From positions 7,292,820 through 7,356,819 of the forward strand of contig CM067569.1 of NCBI GenBank assembly GCA_034336665.1: a stretch of 64,000 nucleotides of DNA. The letters are read 5' to 3'. A program made the translations under genes and the position numbers. This stretch comes from Luscinia megarhynchos (lineage: Eukaryota; Chordata; Aves; Passeriformes; Turdidae). The notes beneath the pieces were generated by a model, which saw only the letters and a list, made by a program, of their open reading frames with translations, was not told the origin of the DNA and did no database searches. Positions within the stretch are counted from its first letter, which is position 1. Every line of letters begins with the position of its first letter. This document shows positions 1-14,500 of the stretch, in pieces.

Positions 1-2542
1 CCTCTTTTGTTAAAAGTAAGGGAACAAAGAATGACCTCAGATTCGTGGTTAGGTGGGTAACTGGAAATGTTTCCTTTCAATCTGAATATGCATTATTCAG
101 ACATAACATTTGGATAGATGTCTTCATTTGATTAAATTTCTACACGTCATTGTTATGCAGAATCAGAACATTCAGAAACCTGAAGACAATAAAATAACTA
201 CGAGTCAGGTAGATCAATTAGATTTGTTTGACATTTTAACCAGAATTGTAGTCATTGTTTAAGGTGACTTTAAGCAAGGAAAATAAAATGCCAGCTGCCA
301 TACAGAGAGACTTAAACAGAAAAGACTGGGTAAACACTATATTATTAAAGTCACAGCTTCACCCTTCAGTGCCCACAAGTCTTTGTGTTCCTTGCATCTG
401 TCAGTTCTTTTAAAGACTGGCATTACTGTGCATGCTCACCCCATAGTGGACAGACTCCTTTTATTCATAAAGGATCTCTTACTCAAAATATTGCCATTGT
501 GGAAGTCTTATTGCCCATAGAAATCTGTAGGAATGGATCTGAGCTGTCTGAAGATTCACTAAGTGATGAGAATCACAGACTGTGGGGCCTCATGAAAGTC
601 ACAATAGAACACACTGAAGCCAATGAAGGCAATTTCATGTTCTTCAAGAAAACTACCAGTTATAATGTAGGGAATTTTAATGAATTCCACCATTTATCAA
701 TATTTCAAGTCTATAGAAACACTGATAAGTACACAATGTATATCGTGTGAATTAATGGTATATGCATATATGCACAAAATTATGTAATAATGTAACTTAA
801 ATATGCCATTATGTAACAATTTTATATGGATACACACATTAATTATACACAATCCCCCCAGATAATAATGAAGTTTTGTATTATCTACTTCTTAATTTGA
901 AGAAACAGGTTACATTCATCATAATGTTTATGGAATACACAGGTTTATTCTCCATAGAAAAATAAGTTCATTATAATGTCTATAGTAGTGGGGAAGCATA
1001 GCATTCTAGAAGGAAAATAACATTCTAGAAAATTGTCACTAGGCAGTGTTTCTGAGTACCCATGGAAAAAATTCTCTCACTTTCCATGAGATACCATGCT
1101 AGAAATAGTCATATTGAAATTAGATGTTCAGCAATAGTTTCAAGATTTCCTGGTTTCTGTATTCTCAACCAAGCTATCTCCAAGCAGACCAACTCATGCT
1201 TAATTTTCATGGCTGAAAAGGCAAGTCTGTTCTTTGTGCTGCATACTCCTCTGCTATGGATCAAGTCATGCTGGGAGATATCCAAAAGGCACATAAAACA
1301 GAACCAGAACAAAATTTGGTATTTAAAAACGTGATGCACAGAGCCTCCTCCTAAGCAAGTGCAAACCTGATACTCGAGTACTTTCCAGGAGAAAAATTAA
1401 GAGTCATCTGAAGTTCAAGACTGTATATGGCTAGAAGAACACAACAGATCTAAGTTCATTTCAAAGTCAGAAAACAGTCAAATCCTTCATGTGTATCCAA
1501 ATTTCCTGATCTGGCAGGTGTGCCTAGACAGTATCCAGAGATCACAGACTTAGTCACAGAGAAAAATAATCATAAGCATCTGCCAAGAACAGTAAGTGTC
1601 TTCATAGCCTGTCATATTGAATGTTTTTTATTTGAATTAGATTATTTTTAAAAGGACAAGCAGACAGCACCTCAAATTCACAGTCTTTTTACAGGCTTCT
1701 CTTCCTGTTTGGTGCATGAATGTGTATTTTAAGTTGACACTGCTCTTACTTTTGGAAAGATATATTAAACAAACTAAACTAACTAGGAAATTACTTTGGG
1801 CAAGTAACCCCATCATTTTTTTTCAGTGATATTTTTTGCAAGATGGGAAGACAGCCAAGAGGTCAGGAGGTATGTTTTCCTTTTCTTTTGCATATAACTT
1901 AATTAAATAAGTAAAATACGAGGCAGAGCTTAAACCATAACAATAATAAACTAAATAACGATAGTGTGGAATTAAATAGCCACACACTAGTAGAGAGAAG
2001 ATGTCATGCTCCTTTTTATTACACCTTTGCTATTTAGTAATAAAGGCTATCTATAAGGGACTAAGAAATTCCTATTCCCAGAATAGACTCATAAATTACC
2101 TGCTGTCAGTTTGTGGGAAATGCAGACTATACAATAAAGGCTCTTTGAAGAAATGTTCAGCCTTTCCCAAATTTTCTCATTGTGAAAAGGAAATGACCCC
2201 ACATATTTGTGTGAAATATTTGCATTCCACAGGGCCAGTAGTGATTCTTTTTCCCTTTCAGAGTGAGATATCTGTAGTTTGGTCTGAAATCCAGGTCTGT
2301 ACAACATCTGGTGCCTTTCAACTATCCAGCCTGCCAGTGACTAAGACAGCACAGGTTGTTTGGCCTCTCTGGATATGGCCAAGGGGAAGTTCACCATGCA
2401 CTCTGGGATGCCTCAAACAGTGAAGTGGACCCAGTGGGGAGCTGCAGACTCTACAGCAATGGAATGGGGCAATCTAACATTGATTAACTGAAGCTTTTTT
2501 CTCCCACCCTCTTTTCTCAGCTCAAGCCCTCCTGGAACACAA
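1..2542. other. Intron-like or 3'-flanking sequence, no gene seen
   Basis: This stretch lies 3' of the ATRNL1 exon with respect to transcription. It is AT-rich unique sequence. The longest open frames (121 codons from a GTG at 385, plus strand; 140 codons at 2001-2423) show no recognised domain, no splice-like boundaries and no codon bias, and were judged to be chance. No repeat was recognised before the CR1 copy at 2543. Confidence 0.6.
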
Positions 2543-2795
2543 GAACCATAGAACCATTAAATTGTTTAGGTTGGAAAAGACCCCTAAGATCATGGGCTCC
2601 AACCATGAAGTTAACACTGCAAAGCCCACCAGTAAAGCATGTCCCTGAGTGCCACTCACACATCCAAACATCTCCAGCAATGGTGATTTCACCACTTCCC
2701 AGGGCCTGACAAACATTTTGGTGAAGAAGTTTTGCCTAATAGTCAATCTAAACCTCCCCTGGTGCAACCCAAGGCCAAATCTTCTTGTCATATTG
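2543..2795 (-). mobile_element. CR1 LINE fragment, 3' end
   Basis: The plus strand shows the reverse complement of a CR1 3' end. It starts with the terminal octamer-like pair gaaccatagaaccatt (2543-2558), followed by ttaggttggaaaagacccct, then blocks like tccaaccatgaagttaacac, ccaccacttcccagggcctg, ctaaacctcccctggtgcaa and aaggccaaatcttcttgtca. The order and spacing follow the conserved 3' untranslated part of CR1, so the element lies on the minus strand. It is 5'-truncated, as nearly all CR1 copies are, and has moderate substitutions. The 128-codon minus-strand frame over this stretch comes from the repeat and is not a gene. Confidence 0.92.
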
Positions 2796-5700
2796 TTTTT
2801 AACCCAATGGTAATAAAAGCACCTAAGAAGGAATGATCTACTCAGAATATGTGCACATCTCATGCAGATTAATTCCTTGCTGCTCTGCCACTGTATATTA
2901 CACATCATGGATTAAAATGCAAGTAATTATACATTTTTCTACAATGGACAGTCATATTTGAAACATTTGGATTACATTTTCAGTTTGATTACATCTCACT
3001 TCCATTGAATCATTTATCCATATGCTATGAAAAACATCTCTATTCTAGTGATGTTGTGCAGCCGTTTAATTTGTTTTCAAGAAAATCACTATAAACTAAT
3101 TTTCTACTCTGCAAGAATTTGGTGAGATGCATTAATCATGCCAGAATCTAATTTGGTCTTGTAAACCTATTTCTATAGAAGAAAAAAAAGTCTAGTCAGA
3201 GTACTGAAGAAGCTCTATTTTTACTTTTAGCAATACCTGGTTTAATACAAACAAAATCATAATTGTTTTTTAGAAGTGAGTATCACAGTTATGGTCCAGG
3301 TGGGGTTAGTTTATGAATCTCTCTACAGTAATTAGACACATCTGGATTGCAGAAGTCTCCTCCAGCCTGACACACTCGAGGTTGCCTGTACAGCATTATT
3401 TTACTCTTTGTCTCTATCTTCAGCAAACTATTTTTACTTGGACCATGGATGCAAATCAGAGCACAATGAAGATATGAAAGCTGTAAAAAAAACCTGTGAG
3501 CTTGAGTTACAACATTTTAAAAGGTTTTTACCCAAATCCATTCATACAATTGGATGCTTTAACCACTGTGATGAAAGGTAAAGCCTCACTATACATCATG
3601 AGAGAGATGAACACCTGTGGGACAGAGATTTATCATCCACACAAACAGAGTGTGATTGACCATTATTACAGGGCTGAATTACATTTCATGCAATTCAGTA
3701 ATCAGAATATCTGTGTGTGTGTGAATATCCATGTGTGAGTATCTGGGAAAGAGAGCAGGTTGGAACACAACTGAGCAGTCAGGAGAAGGCTCAGAAGGAG
3801 AAAGGGCAGCAGGAGTCACTGGGGTTTGCTTCCCTCCAGAGGGGCCTTTCTGGCAGGGGGTGATTTAAAGCAGATCTCTTTCTGTCTGTAGAGGAAATCT
3901 GGGGTGATAAACCTCGCCAGGTGAAATTCAGTTTTTATGAATGCCTCCCTAATGTTCCATCTGGGTGAGTACATATACTGTCAGATTTGCAGCTTTACTA
4001 CTCTCCTCCTCAAGACAAAACACACCACCTTAAAGACAATAGGTTTTAGGGCCCAAAAGGGGCCAATTCTGTCTATGCTGGAGATAAAACAATACTACTT
4101 ACATTACCATTTACTTTTAAGGAAGAAGATTAGAACAATAATCCTCTAAGATACTTTTTTCTCTCTTGCACCCTTTATGTTGCAGGTGCCAGGTTTTTTT
4201 CCCCTTGTCAAAAATTTAACTTAAACCAGAAAGCATTAAATAGCTTCATGAAAAGAAATTATTGTAGCTCACCAGAAATTCAATAGGATTATAGCTTAAT
4301 CAGCAGTAGGCATGATATCTGCAGTGCTTTTCCATACAGAATTATCTTTCTAAAGTTTTGCTGTCCAAGTTTTGCAAAGTACTGGACTTGTTTACCATTT
4401 CCAACACAACAGTGCAATTTATCATCACTCTAACCACTGTTTTGATACTAATTTGGTTTTGGCCAAATAGCAGTTCCAGTTTATCAGTATTCTGCTGATG
4501 CCCAATTAGACATTTAGAACATCCCCAGCTACATAGCCAGGAGTCACTGACAAAACAAATGGTCTTGGGAGGGTAACACAGAAGTAAGTCAATGGGACAG
4601 AAAGTGTGCTGAGAATTTTGAAACATATTTTGAATATCACTAAAGTGACAATTTCAGGGTACTCAAGATCTCTAACAAGAGTATTTGTAGTTTCAGTAAT
4701 AATGCTTGAGAACAATGAAAAAGAAAATTAAAAAAAATAAATATAAAGTCACAAATGCTCTGCTGTCAGTATTAGGGTGGCTCCATCAGCAAATCTAGCA
4801 TTGGCTTATATAGAAAATGGATTTTTAGTAATTTCAGTAGAAAAGTTTGCTAAAAGGCTGAAAAGCTCACACCACATTAAACCCCCAAAGATTCTGTACA
4901 AATAGGTCTACCACAATTATGGTCTGTACTGAAAGAGAGTAATTCTGTATGAGACTCCAGTATAGACAAGCAAGCTACACAGCTACTCATTAATTCTTTA
5001 CTGAATCTTCTATTTTACATTGAAAACACCATGTTCTGGCTGTAACAGGCAAAATTACACACCTAGACCTTTCAAATTGTATGGAAATAGGTTTCCATTT
5101 TAAACACTCCATTACATACACTTACTTGGTCCTGAGCAGTCAGTATAGATAAATATCAGTAAAATGATAGTAGAAGAGCACTGCTTCTGCTTTTGTGCCA
5201 CATTCAGATACAGCAAATGCCTGAAACTGAGAGATAGTAGTACAATGGCTGGATATCACAGTAAATATATTATATTGTCTGTTCTAGGCACGTGTCCTAG
5301 TTTGGAGAGGAAGAGCTGGAAAGTTGATAGTCCAGAGTCACAGCTTGCCACCTACCACCTCTAAGTGTACTCCCAATCAAACAAGTAGCATACTCATTGT
5401 CCCATTCACTCATTAAATTAATAAAATTTTTGAAAAAAATGAACCCACATTCACCAAAACCCCAACTATTCTTGTAAAAGAAGATTACTAAACTATAACT
5501 TCTGCCATTTAAAACATTTCTCTAAATGTCTGTGGGGAAAAAACGAGAAAGATTCTCCTGGCACATCAAATTCAGATTCCACATTTCTCCTATTAGGATC
5601 AACATCCTTCAGAGACATTGGAGCTATGAAATATTCCCCTCTGGATCTGATTTGCCATAAATCTCAGCCTGATTTGCACACCTCCTTTTAATACAACAAA

Positions 5701-8700
5701 ATAAAGTCTTTAACTCATGGCCTGTTGAACAGGATTCATGTTACTAAATGGATGTGGAAAAAAAAGGCACAAAACAAGTGAAGGATAGTCAAGAAAATCT
5801 CACAATGTCCATTTCCCAACAATGTCAGCTCCCTAAAGATGCATTCAATGAAAATACACTTTCTGACACTAAAGAGTTACTGCAGCAGCCCATTCTCATC
5901 AATATCCATGTGAGTATGAAAGGGTGAAATGAAACCATGGACAAGAAGAAGTAGGAAGAGATACATGGAGCTTGGAGTTTTCCAATGTCAGGATGGTTCT
6001 TTTAGACAACAGGCAAAATTCAGAGCAATTCTGTGCATTGTTCCCAATATTTTCATCAAAAATGGCTGTGCTGTACAAAGCATCACATTGTCTTTGTATT
6101 TCTAGGATGTGATTAGGAGCTAGTTTTCATTTAAGCATTTTCAGAAAAGTTTTACTGTGATGAAGGAGAAACAAACCTTCAGCAGGACATTAGAACTCCC
6201 TCACTGCAACTGTGCTAAATCTCCCATCTGCTTTTTAAAAGCAGAATTGCATCGAGGCTTCTATTTGCTATTTAACTGCTGACCTTTTCCCCCTCTATTT
6301 TTTCCCATATGCTATTTGATCACATGTGAAAAAACTTAGCTTTGGTTCTCTTATATCTTGATTTTCTATATTTCAATTAGACTTTAATGGCTATATATAC
6401 AGTGATAATGATCCAAGAGTGTTTTGAATGAAAACTTTTTGCACTTCTCAGCTTCTGAGAAGTATCACAATTTGAGAAACTTTCTTCTGTAGCCCCTGAA
6501 GTGCCTTCTATAACATAATGATATAATAAACCATGAGTCTGCTCTCCCTTTGCTGTGCAATACACCATTCCGTTTCCTACAGTCTGTGCAGTAGGATTTG
6601 CAACTATAAATAATTATCCTAAGTTATAGAGATGCAATATAAAGCTAAAAAGCAATACCATTAGACAGCATACACTCGAGACTCTGAAGAAGCCATAAGA
6701 AAACATTGATTTTCATAAAGAAAAGGAGAAAAAAGGTAACAATGGAAATCGTGGCTCAAGCTTAGAATTAGTTCATTAAAAGGCTTGCTGCAATTTTGGG
6801 TGCAAAGAATGAAAATAGAAGTAATCAGTGGAAAGCCACCTATTTTCTAAAAGGTGGGACACCACATTTTATGACATCTATCTTAAAAGGTGAGAGGAAA
6901 ACAAAAGCTGTGGTGGGAACAGGACTTGACAACATGTGAAGTTCAGAATTATAAGGTATTATCCCCCAAAAGGAGTAAAGCCAGACTCAAGAGGGATTCA
7001 TATAAACCTCTGTAAGGTTTGTGTCCAGATGTGTGACCCTGTGAGTTGATTTTTGTTTGTCCTGTCTGGTCTGGAAAATACAACAAGAGGAATATATAGG
7101 ATTTCTGGCTTTTTTCTACACTACTTTCCAATGCTTCCTTCCAAATAGCCCTTCACTTTCCATTCTTATTTTTGCTACTTTTTTATCTGTTGAGCTTCAG
7201 TCACCACACTATTTAACTGCCTTTACAAAGTATTTAGTATACAGACTTACAATAATAATGGATTTTCTTTGTGAATCTGATGTTAGCTACTAAGACTACT
7301 CTAATTCCTTTCTACTTTCTTTCAACTCTTTGCCTTGTACTAGTGTGAGAAGGTGGTATGGTAGTTTGAAAAGTTGCAAACATCCTAAGGGTAATTTATA
7401 TTATTTGTCCTTCTCATGACTTCTCAAATTTTAGTGGGCAATTCTTTTCTAAGAAAGATACACACACCCTTTATTTGCAAAGAGAAATGGAAATAGATGT
7501 TCACATTCAAACTATAACTTAATTATTTCTTTAAGAGCAGTGAAGTAGATTGAGAACAATCTAAATGCAGCCAGCCAGCCTTATTTCATTGTTTGAGTCC
7601 CACTTGTGTTTTAAGAATATTTACATTCAAGATTTTAAAAACTGTACTAACCAGTGCACATTTCTCATGCAACTTTTCATCTTCGATGTGTTTAACAGTG
7701 TTTTCTCTACTCACACTGCAAAAGGGACAAAAATGTGTTTTCCTCACTGGGGTGCCTCAAGGATACAGATATCCTTTGTGCCAGTGTAAGCTGTGCCTGG
7801 AGCTGCTAAATATCCACAAAGGCTGAGGCAGTGGGGTTTAAATCCTCTCCAGATCCACTGGGATGGGATCAAGGGGAGGGAAGCAGGGCCAGGAGCCTCT
7901 TGCAAGAACAAACAGTCTCCAGAGTGAGGTATGTCATTTCTGGGACTGGTAAGAGATCTAAAGCTTGGTAGGAGAAATCTGAGCCCCAAAATTCATGGTC
8001 TGACTAAAACAAGTTGAATTTTCACACTTTTTTTCTTCCCCTGAACATTAGTTCTTTCAAGTCCTATTTTAGAGCTTTCATTTACAAAATCAATGTTTAG
8101 TGACCTTTTCATAGTGGTTTAAAAATTAAGACAAGACATGTGTCCAGGGAAGAGAAACTGTATTAAAATATTGAGCTTGTTATCTCCAGTGCTACACACA
8201 AAATTAACTAATACATGCTAATATAGTAATTAGGTAGTTTGTGTAGGTTTAGTGCAATGACTGTTTCCTAAAGCCACCACTGAATGAGTGATGGGTGGCA
8301 TCACACCATAGCCAACAGCTGTCCTTAAGACATAATGTGCTTAACCTTTGTGTATTTGTGTCTGAAAATAATGCAAGTCTATTTAGAGTACTGACACAAT
8401 TTGCAAAAACACGTTTTGAAATCAAATGTATGTTTTTGAGTTATTTAAGTACTGCAATACTAGACACAACAAGAATGGGTTGTTGGCTGGCTGGGATGAG
8501 GATGGAGCTACAGACATTTCACCTGGAATGACTCCTCTGTTCTGCACAAACCTCACAGGCAATGACCCCTTCCCAGCTCCTTCTCAAGAGCAAACAGAAA
8601 ATACTTGAAAGCATTAGAGGGAAGGGCCTCCCTGCACAGGGCTGTCCATAGGCTCCCTCCTCCTTTGAGGAAAACCATAAGAGGTCAAACAGACTTTGCC

Positions 8701-10019
8701 TGTGGCTTCCCAGAGGGTCACACCCCATAAACTCTTGACTTGCATGTCCAGGCTAGATTAGGTACATGTTTCTACACCTCTCTGTGTAATGAAGTCCCAG
8801 ACACAGTGAGGACTCTGAAACCTTGAGAATAGAAATGATAAAAAACCCCAGTCATAAACAGAAATCAAACTGGTAGCATCACAGGTACCCGTGGAGCTTT
8901 GGAATAACCACAAGAAAGCTGGCACAGTATCACTGGCATGATGTATTCTGAAACAGATTGGAAAAAGCAACCTGGAAAAAAACCAGTATGATTATAATGA
9001 ATGAGCCTTTATTCCACATAAAGAAGTGCTTCTGATGCTGACAAAAGGAGGAACAATATTTATCATTCTAGGATCTAAGGGGACAAAACGACAATATTAA
9101 ATCATGGAAGGTTTTGTTTGTGAATTGGCATTGTTTTCTGTCTCCTGTGTTAGCAGAATGACAAATGCTTCCCTTTGTGTAGGAAAGAAAAGGCACTGCA
9201 TGTTTATTATACACATATTTATGCCATAATTTTTGAGAAGGTTGGTTAGATTCTCATTAATACAAATATTTATATTAAAGGTGCTAATAAACATTTGAAG
9301 GGGTGGGAAGTTTGTTTCCTCCTCTACAGTTTTATTTGAGACTCCCCTTAATGATATTTTAGTTTCTGGGACAGATGAAACAAGATTCAGTTACCACAGT
9401 TCTTAGGATAACTGGTGGGAATATTCCAGAAGCACAATGTGATCAAAGAGGATGGAAAAGCAATACACAAATGACTAAAGGCAAAACTGTGCCAGTCCCA
9501 GAATTACAGAAAGAGATGATATGTATGAGACATACTAAACACTTGCATTTGAATTTTTAATATAGAAAATAAATGTCACAGCATTTTCATGAAGAATCTA
9601 TTAGTCTTGAATGCAGCTCATCTGCTACTCATTGCTGTGGTTTATACCTTGCACTTTTTATCCATCTTTAACTCCTGCTGAACACTCAAGCAATTGCAAT
9701 GTCTGACAGGAGGTTATGGATTTTTTCATATTATCATATTTTTCGTACATTTTATGTTTTTAAAGGCTAGCACAGAGCATTCCAGTGAGCACATGAGAGT
9801 TAACACACTTTGTTGCCAATATTTTCAAATGCAAGCAATATCTCCTGGTTTGCACAGCTCAGGATGAATATGGTGCATCAGTCTGCCATCTAAAGTGACT
9901 CAGCTCTGAGAGCTTCAGGGCTTGGCTCTGCCTTCAGAGCCCTGAGAACACAGGGCTGAATTTTTTAGATGGTAAATACTGAACATGTAAATAAATAAAT
10001 CAATCATGTATGTGGGAAT

Positions 10020-10044
10020 ATATATATGTGTGTGTATATATATG
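10020..10044. repeat. Short TA/TG dinucleotide repeat
   Basis: The stretch runs atatatatatgtgtgtgtat then atatat: a TA block, a GT block of four units and a second TA block. It is short and impure. Confidence 0.8.
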
Positions 10045-11495
10045 CTAATCTGTTCTCCAAAGATATATATGAGCATGACTCCAAGAAAGGATTACTTTTA
10101 AATGGTATAATTCTGTGCATGCTCTTAGTGCTGGGCAAAAGTTCCTAGAGCACAGCCAATTTTCCTGCACAGATTTCAATTGCTAGGTTAGATGCACTTC
10201 AGAATAATATTTAAAATTGCAGAGAAATGTGCTCTATGTCTGCTAGATATTACAGCATGCATGGATAGAATGGCTCTTCAGAAGAGCATGACAGTTTTCA
10301 TTTTCTCTTTGGGTGTAATTGCTGTTCCTGTTGCTCAGCCACCTCCCTGTAACCTCCACCAGGGACAGAGCTCCACTGCCTTGTGTGTAATTGTGAGCAC
10401 TGCACCACAGAGCTTGTAGCACAAACACCTTTGCACTGCTCTTAAATAGAATAGAAACATACTCTCAGCCCTCCTTAACCCACAGACTCTTAAATTCAGG
10501 CTGAACATGCAAATTTAGCTGGACTTTTATGCAATTATGGGCTAAGCAATGAAAGTTCTGCATATCACTACCAGCTCTCAGTTACACTGTGTAGTTCAGA
10601 GGCTTCAGGGGATATTTCTGACACCCTGTTCCACAGCTTTCACCAAGCAGCCCTTTTTTGAATGGCTGTGTGTAAGAAAGAACACCAGGTATGTTACTCC
10701 TATCTACATTGGCCTTGCAGCTCTAACACAAGTCAAAAAGACACTGCCTGATATTGAAAATTGTCAATATAAACACTTCATAGATCTATAGAGCAATAAG
10801 ACTGCATTAATCAACTGGTTTGGATTGTTTGGGGGTTTTTTGACAGAGAGAACTGGGCTAAATTATTTTGGAAACTACTACATGAGTAAGATGCAAAATT
10901 CAATTACTTGAATTAGCACAAAATTTCCAGGGAACTTTTAGCACATGTGCAAAGTTTTGTGTAGAAAATGACATGTACAGACATTACAATGAAAAGTCAG
11001 GAAGTTTCCAGATTTTGATAGATTTCAGGTTGGATGTGTCAAAAGATAAGCCCTGATGCTGGCAGGCAGTCTCCCTTGAAAATTTAGATTCCATATACAG
11101 AGATCTTCAGGTAAACCAATTTTTACTTTCACCTCTGCCTCCAAGTGCTGGTCTCAAAGGACTTCATTTCAGCCAAGACCTGTCAAACCCCCAAACGCTT
11201 TTCATTACTGAATTCCTTCTGTATGTTCTGTCAGCTGTGTTAAAATAATAAATTCACAAGCAATTGATTTTTGAAAAGGGAGAGAACCACTTGAACTCAT
11301 CTCTTGATTTTGTTATTTCAGCATGTAAATTTTTTCTTTACATATTTAAAATTGTAGTTTGAAGTCTTTCTTTTCTATGCCCTTTACGGGGTTTAAGGCA
11401 GCAACAGGTTCAGAGAACTTGTAATATAAAAACCTTCTCAGTACAATGACTCTGAGACATCAGGGGTGTACTCCAGTCAGTACATATCCTCCCAA

Positions 11496-11513
11496 ATCAT
11501 TAATATTAATGAT
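11496..11513. repeat. Perfect 18-bp AT-rich palindrome
   Basis: atcattaatattaatgat reads the same on both strands. It contains two ATTAAT cores, which resemble homeodomain-type binding sites, but AT-rich palindromes of this size are not rare in such DNA. Confidence 0.85.
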
Positions 11514-14500
11514 AATTCACTCACAAACATCCAGCACATACTAGGTGCCCTGGTGATCTTAATTGGTGCTATGAAATAATAAAATGATTTCTTACATTTT
11601 GGTGTATGTGGGGAGAAATTCAGGACATTTCTAAAATTCCTTGCAGAGGTGATTTTGTACAGTTTTTAGTCATTATCAAGGGAGGACAATACACAAAAGC
11701 CACAGTGATGGATTGAGAAAGCAGCAATGGTTATTTCACCTAGAAAGTTGAAAAGAGTATTTTCAAATTGTGTGTGTGGGGAAAGGGAGCCTAGTTTGGA
11801 TGAAGCAGTTGCAAGAACACCTTAATGGGGACAAGAAAGCAATTAACAATGAAAAGTCACTGATGCAAAAGATAGTCCTAGAGATTAAAATCTTATTGAA
11901 ACAAATGCTTCTCCATTTGATCATAATGAATTGAGCTGAAAGATCTGCAAAACCAGTTCACTGAACACAAGAAGAAAATAATAATTTGTTACCCAATTAT
12001 AATACAAAGCTTTCTGCCCAACGTACTGCTCTACAGCACTACTTAAATAGAAATCAACTGAACAACACCACAGTTGAATTAGACATGTTATTTGAAACTG
12101 CAATGTGATAATTAAGAAAAAAATATATACAGATACATCAATTTTTATAGGATTCTGAAAACATGAGAATATGCTTTATCCCAATGGAGCAACAAAATAT
12201 CCAAGGGAACAAGAGATGAAATGGACATAGCAGGGATAGATGAAGCAAATAGTACAGGGAAGAAAGGGGCAGTGGTGGAGCTCAGCTGTGCATGGGGCAA
12301 CAGGGGAATAGTCTGAGATGAGATAAATTGCAGAGATGGAAGTGGGGAAGGTAGGCAGAGAACATTAAGAAATGAAGATGGAGAGAAGTACATTACATTG
12401 TGGGAACAGATTGCTTAAATTAGAGAAATCCATCAGATCAAGGTAGATTGGGTTTTTGTCATGGGGATGAAGATCTCAAATTGATCCCACCTGACTTTAG
12501 GCACTTAGCTGAGACATCCAAATCTGGAAGGGTTCCTGTCAAAATTTGAAAAGTCAGCAGAGAGGTCTGTCCAAAGAGGAATCAAGGCTCCAAGTGGTTC
12601 AGCTGGCCTTTGACAGAAGTGTTAGGAAAGGATAGGAGCTGATCACATCAGTAACACATTTAAAACAATATGCACAGATTACATGAAATGTTTGGATTCG
12701 ATGGGCCTACTATGAAAGAGATTAAAGAAGGACTAAATAAACATAAACAGCTGTCGCAGGAATTGGTATTGGTTTTTCATAGGTCCCATATTTTTCAATC
12801 TTGCCATTTATGGGAGAATGTGGCAGTGATGGGGGCAGGCACAACAGAACAGTCAGTGGAGAGGGTGGCACCCATAGAAAAAAGAGAAATCTCTTAAATT
12901 TTCTTTTTTTTACCAATTGCTTTGCCACTGGAACAAAATATGAAGTCACATGTGTGGGACAACAATGTGGGATATACCAAAATCAAAGCAATAGCTTCAG
13001 AAAGGCTCTCTGTACTCAGGGAAGAGGAAAGCATTTAATTACATTTTAAAAGTTCTAAGGAAGGAAGGATCATGTGGTAAAAAGGTTCTTTCACCCTTTC
13101 AGCAAATTTAACACACACAGGCTTAAGACACACATCCAAAGCCTGCACTCAGAAAACCCAAAGGATGGGAGCTTAAAGGAACTGTGAAAATCATCAGGGT
13201 AGGTAAATTAGCAATTCACATCTTAAACTCTGTGAAAATAAAGAATCAAGCAGACAATCTGGAAAGACAACAAAGTTGGAGTCAGTTCATCAGAAAAACC
13301 AACATGACAGAAAGGCACTGGAAGGAACACTCACAGGTGTGAGCAATTACAAAAACAAATTATCTGAAAATATGGATTTCTTCATTGTCTAGTAAATAAT
13401 GTAATTTTAGCAAATGAAACAAGCTTCTAGAGGAGAAAAAACAAAATCATCCAAACTATGTATTTTGTGTTTGTCGGTCTGTAAAGAACCAACACAAATC
13501 CCACCTGAAATTAAGCTGTAAATATCACATTTTTTCAGATCATCATCTCCTTGAATTTCAGTAACAAAAACTTTGAAGAAATTCAGTTGTGTGTTCCCAC
13601 TGCAACAGTGTTTTCTAACACTCCTGGTGATGTTCTGAGAGCTGTGTGTAATTAGGCCTGATGAATCTTGTCCCTTAATAGGGACAAACCCAATGTTTGA
13701 AATAAAGTATGAACAAAAGATGGAATAAAAGGAAGCAGAAAATGTATTGCCTACAATAGGTCTTCCTAGATTGAAAATTATGGAGGAAAGCTTAATTACA
13801 TCAAAAGATGTAAAAAAAATAAATAAAAAATAAAGTCGTAATTTTTGTTTAAAAGAAAAAAGCCCACAGGACTGCAGCCCTTCTGAGATCCCCTACCTTA
13901 CTGAGGTTTCTGCTGTGAAAAAAGCAGTGTTCTGCTGCTCTCATGCCAGGAGTGCACAAACCCTGCACAGGAACCAGACAGTGAACATACAGTCGGACAC
14001 TGTGCTTCTTACTGCCATAATGAAATTATGCTTTAGACGTTTTCTGCATGACTAATCTCTCTTGATTACATTTTGAAGCTTTGCAGTGAATTGTGAATTA
14101 TGGATGTATGAGGCCTCCTCTTTGTGGTTCTGCTGGCTCTGGTGCAGAAGGATCACTTTGGTGATTTTGGTGCTCAACTTCTGCTGTCAGATTGTTCCCT
14201 GGGAGGGATATGACAGACCCAGAGAACCTCCACCCTGGGCTCAGTGTCCTGTGCATCCCCCCCAGGGGAGCTCCATTTCCAGCCTTGAACAGGGAGCTTT
14301 GAGGGGAACTGGTGCTGTCCCAGGGTAACACCACCCCAACCTGCCAGACCAAACGTGGAAGAGAACTGGGCTTTCAGCACTGAAGGAAAGGACAGGTCTC
14401 TGTACATTTCCTATCTCTCAGACTTTTCCCTCGTGATTTCCAAAATATTCCTCATATTGCTAAGCTTTTCCTAAGGTATCCACACACATGCACCCACTGC

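Noticed and set aside
385..750. 121-codon plus-strand open frame
   Set aside because: It starts at GTG, has no recognisable domain, no Kozak context and no splice structure. Frames of this length are expected by chance in 64 kb of six-frame sequence.
2001..2423. 140-codon plus-strand open frame, the longest in the window
   Set aside because: No protein similarity, mixed composition, and it ends about 120 bp before a CR1 copy. It appears to be non-coding.
2522..2908. 128-codon minus-strand open frame
   Set aside because: It runs through the CR1 3' untranslated region, which is non-coding.
13880..13935. Minus-strand codons reading LLFSQQKPQ then stop, resembling the ATRNL1 end
   Set aside because: The SALIDI residues that should precede are absent and the stop comes far too early. 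Chance match.
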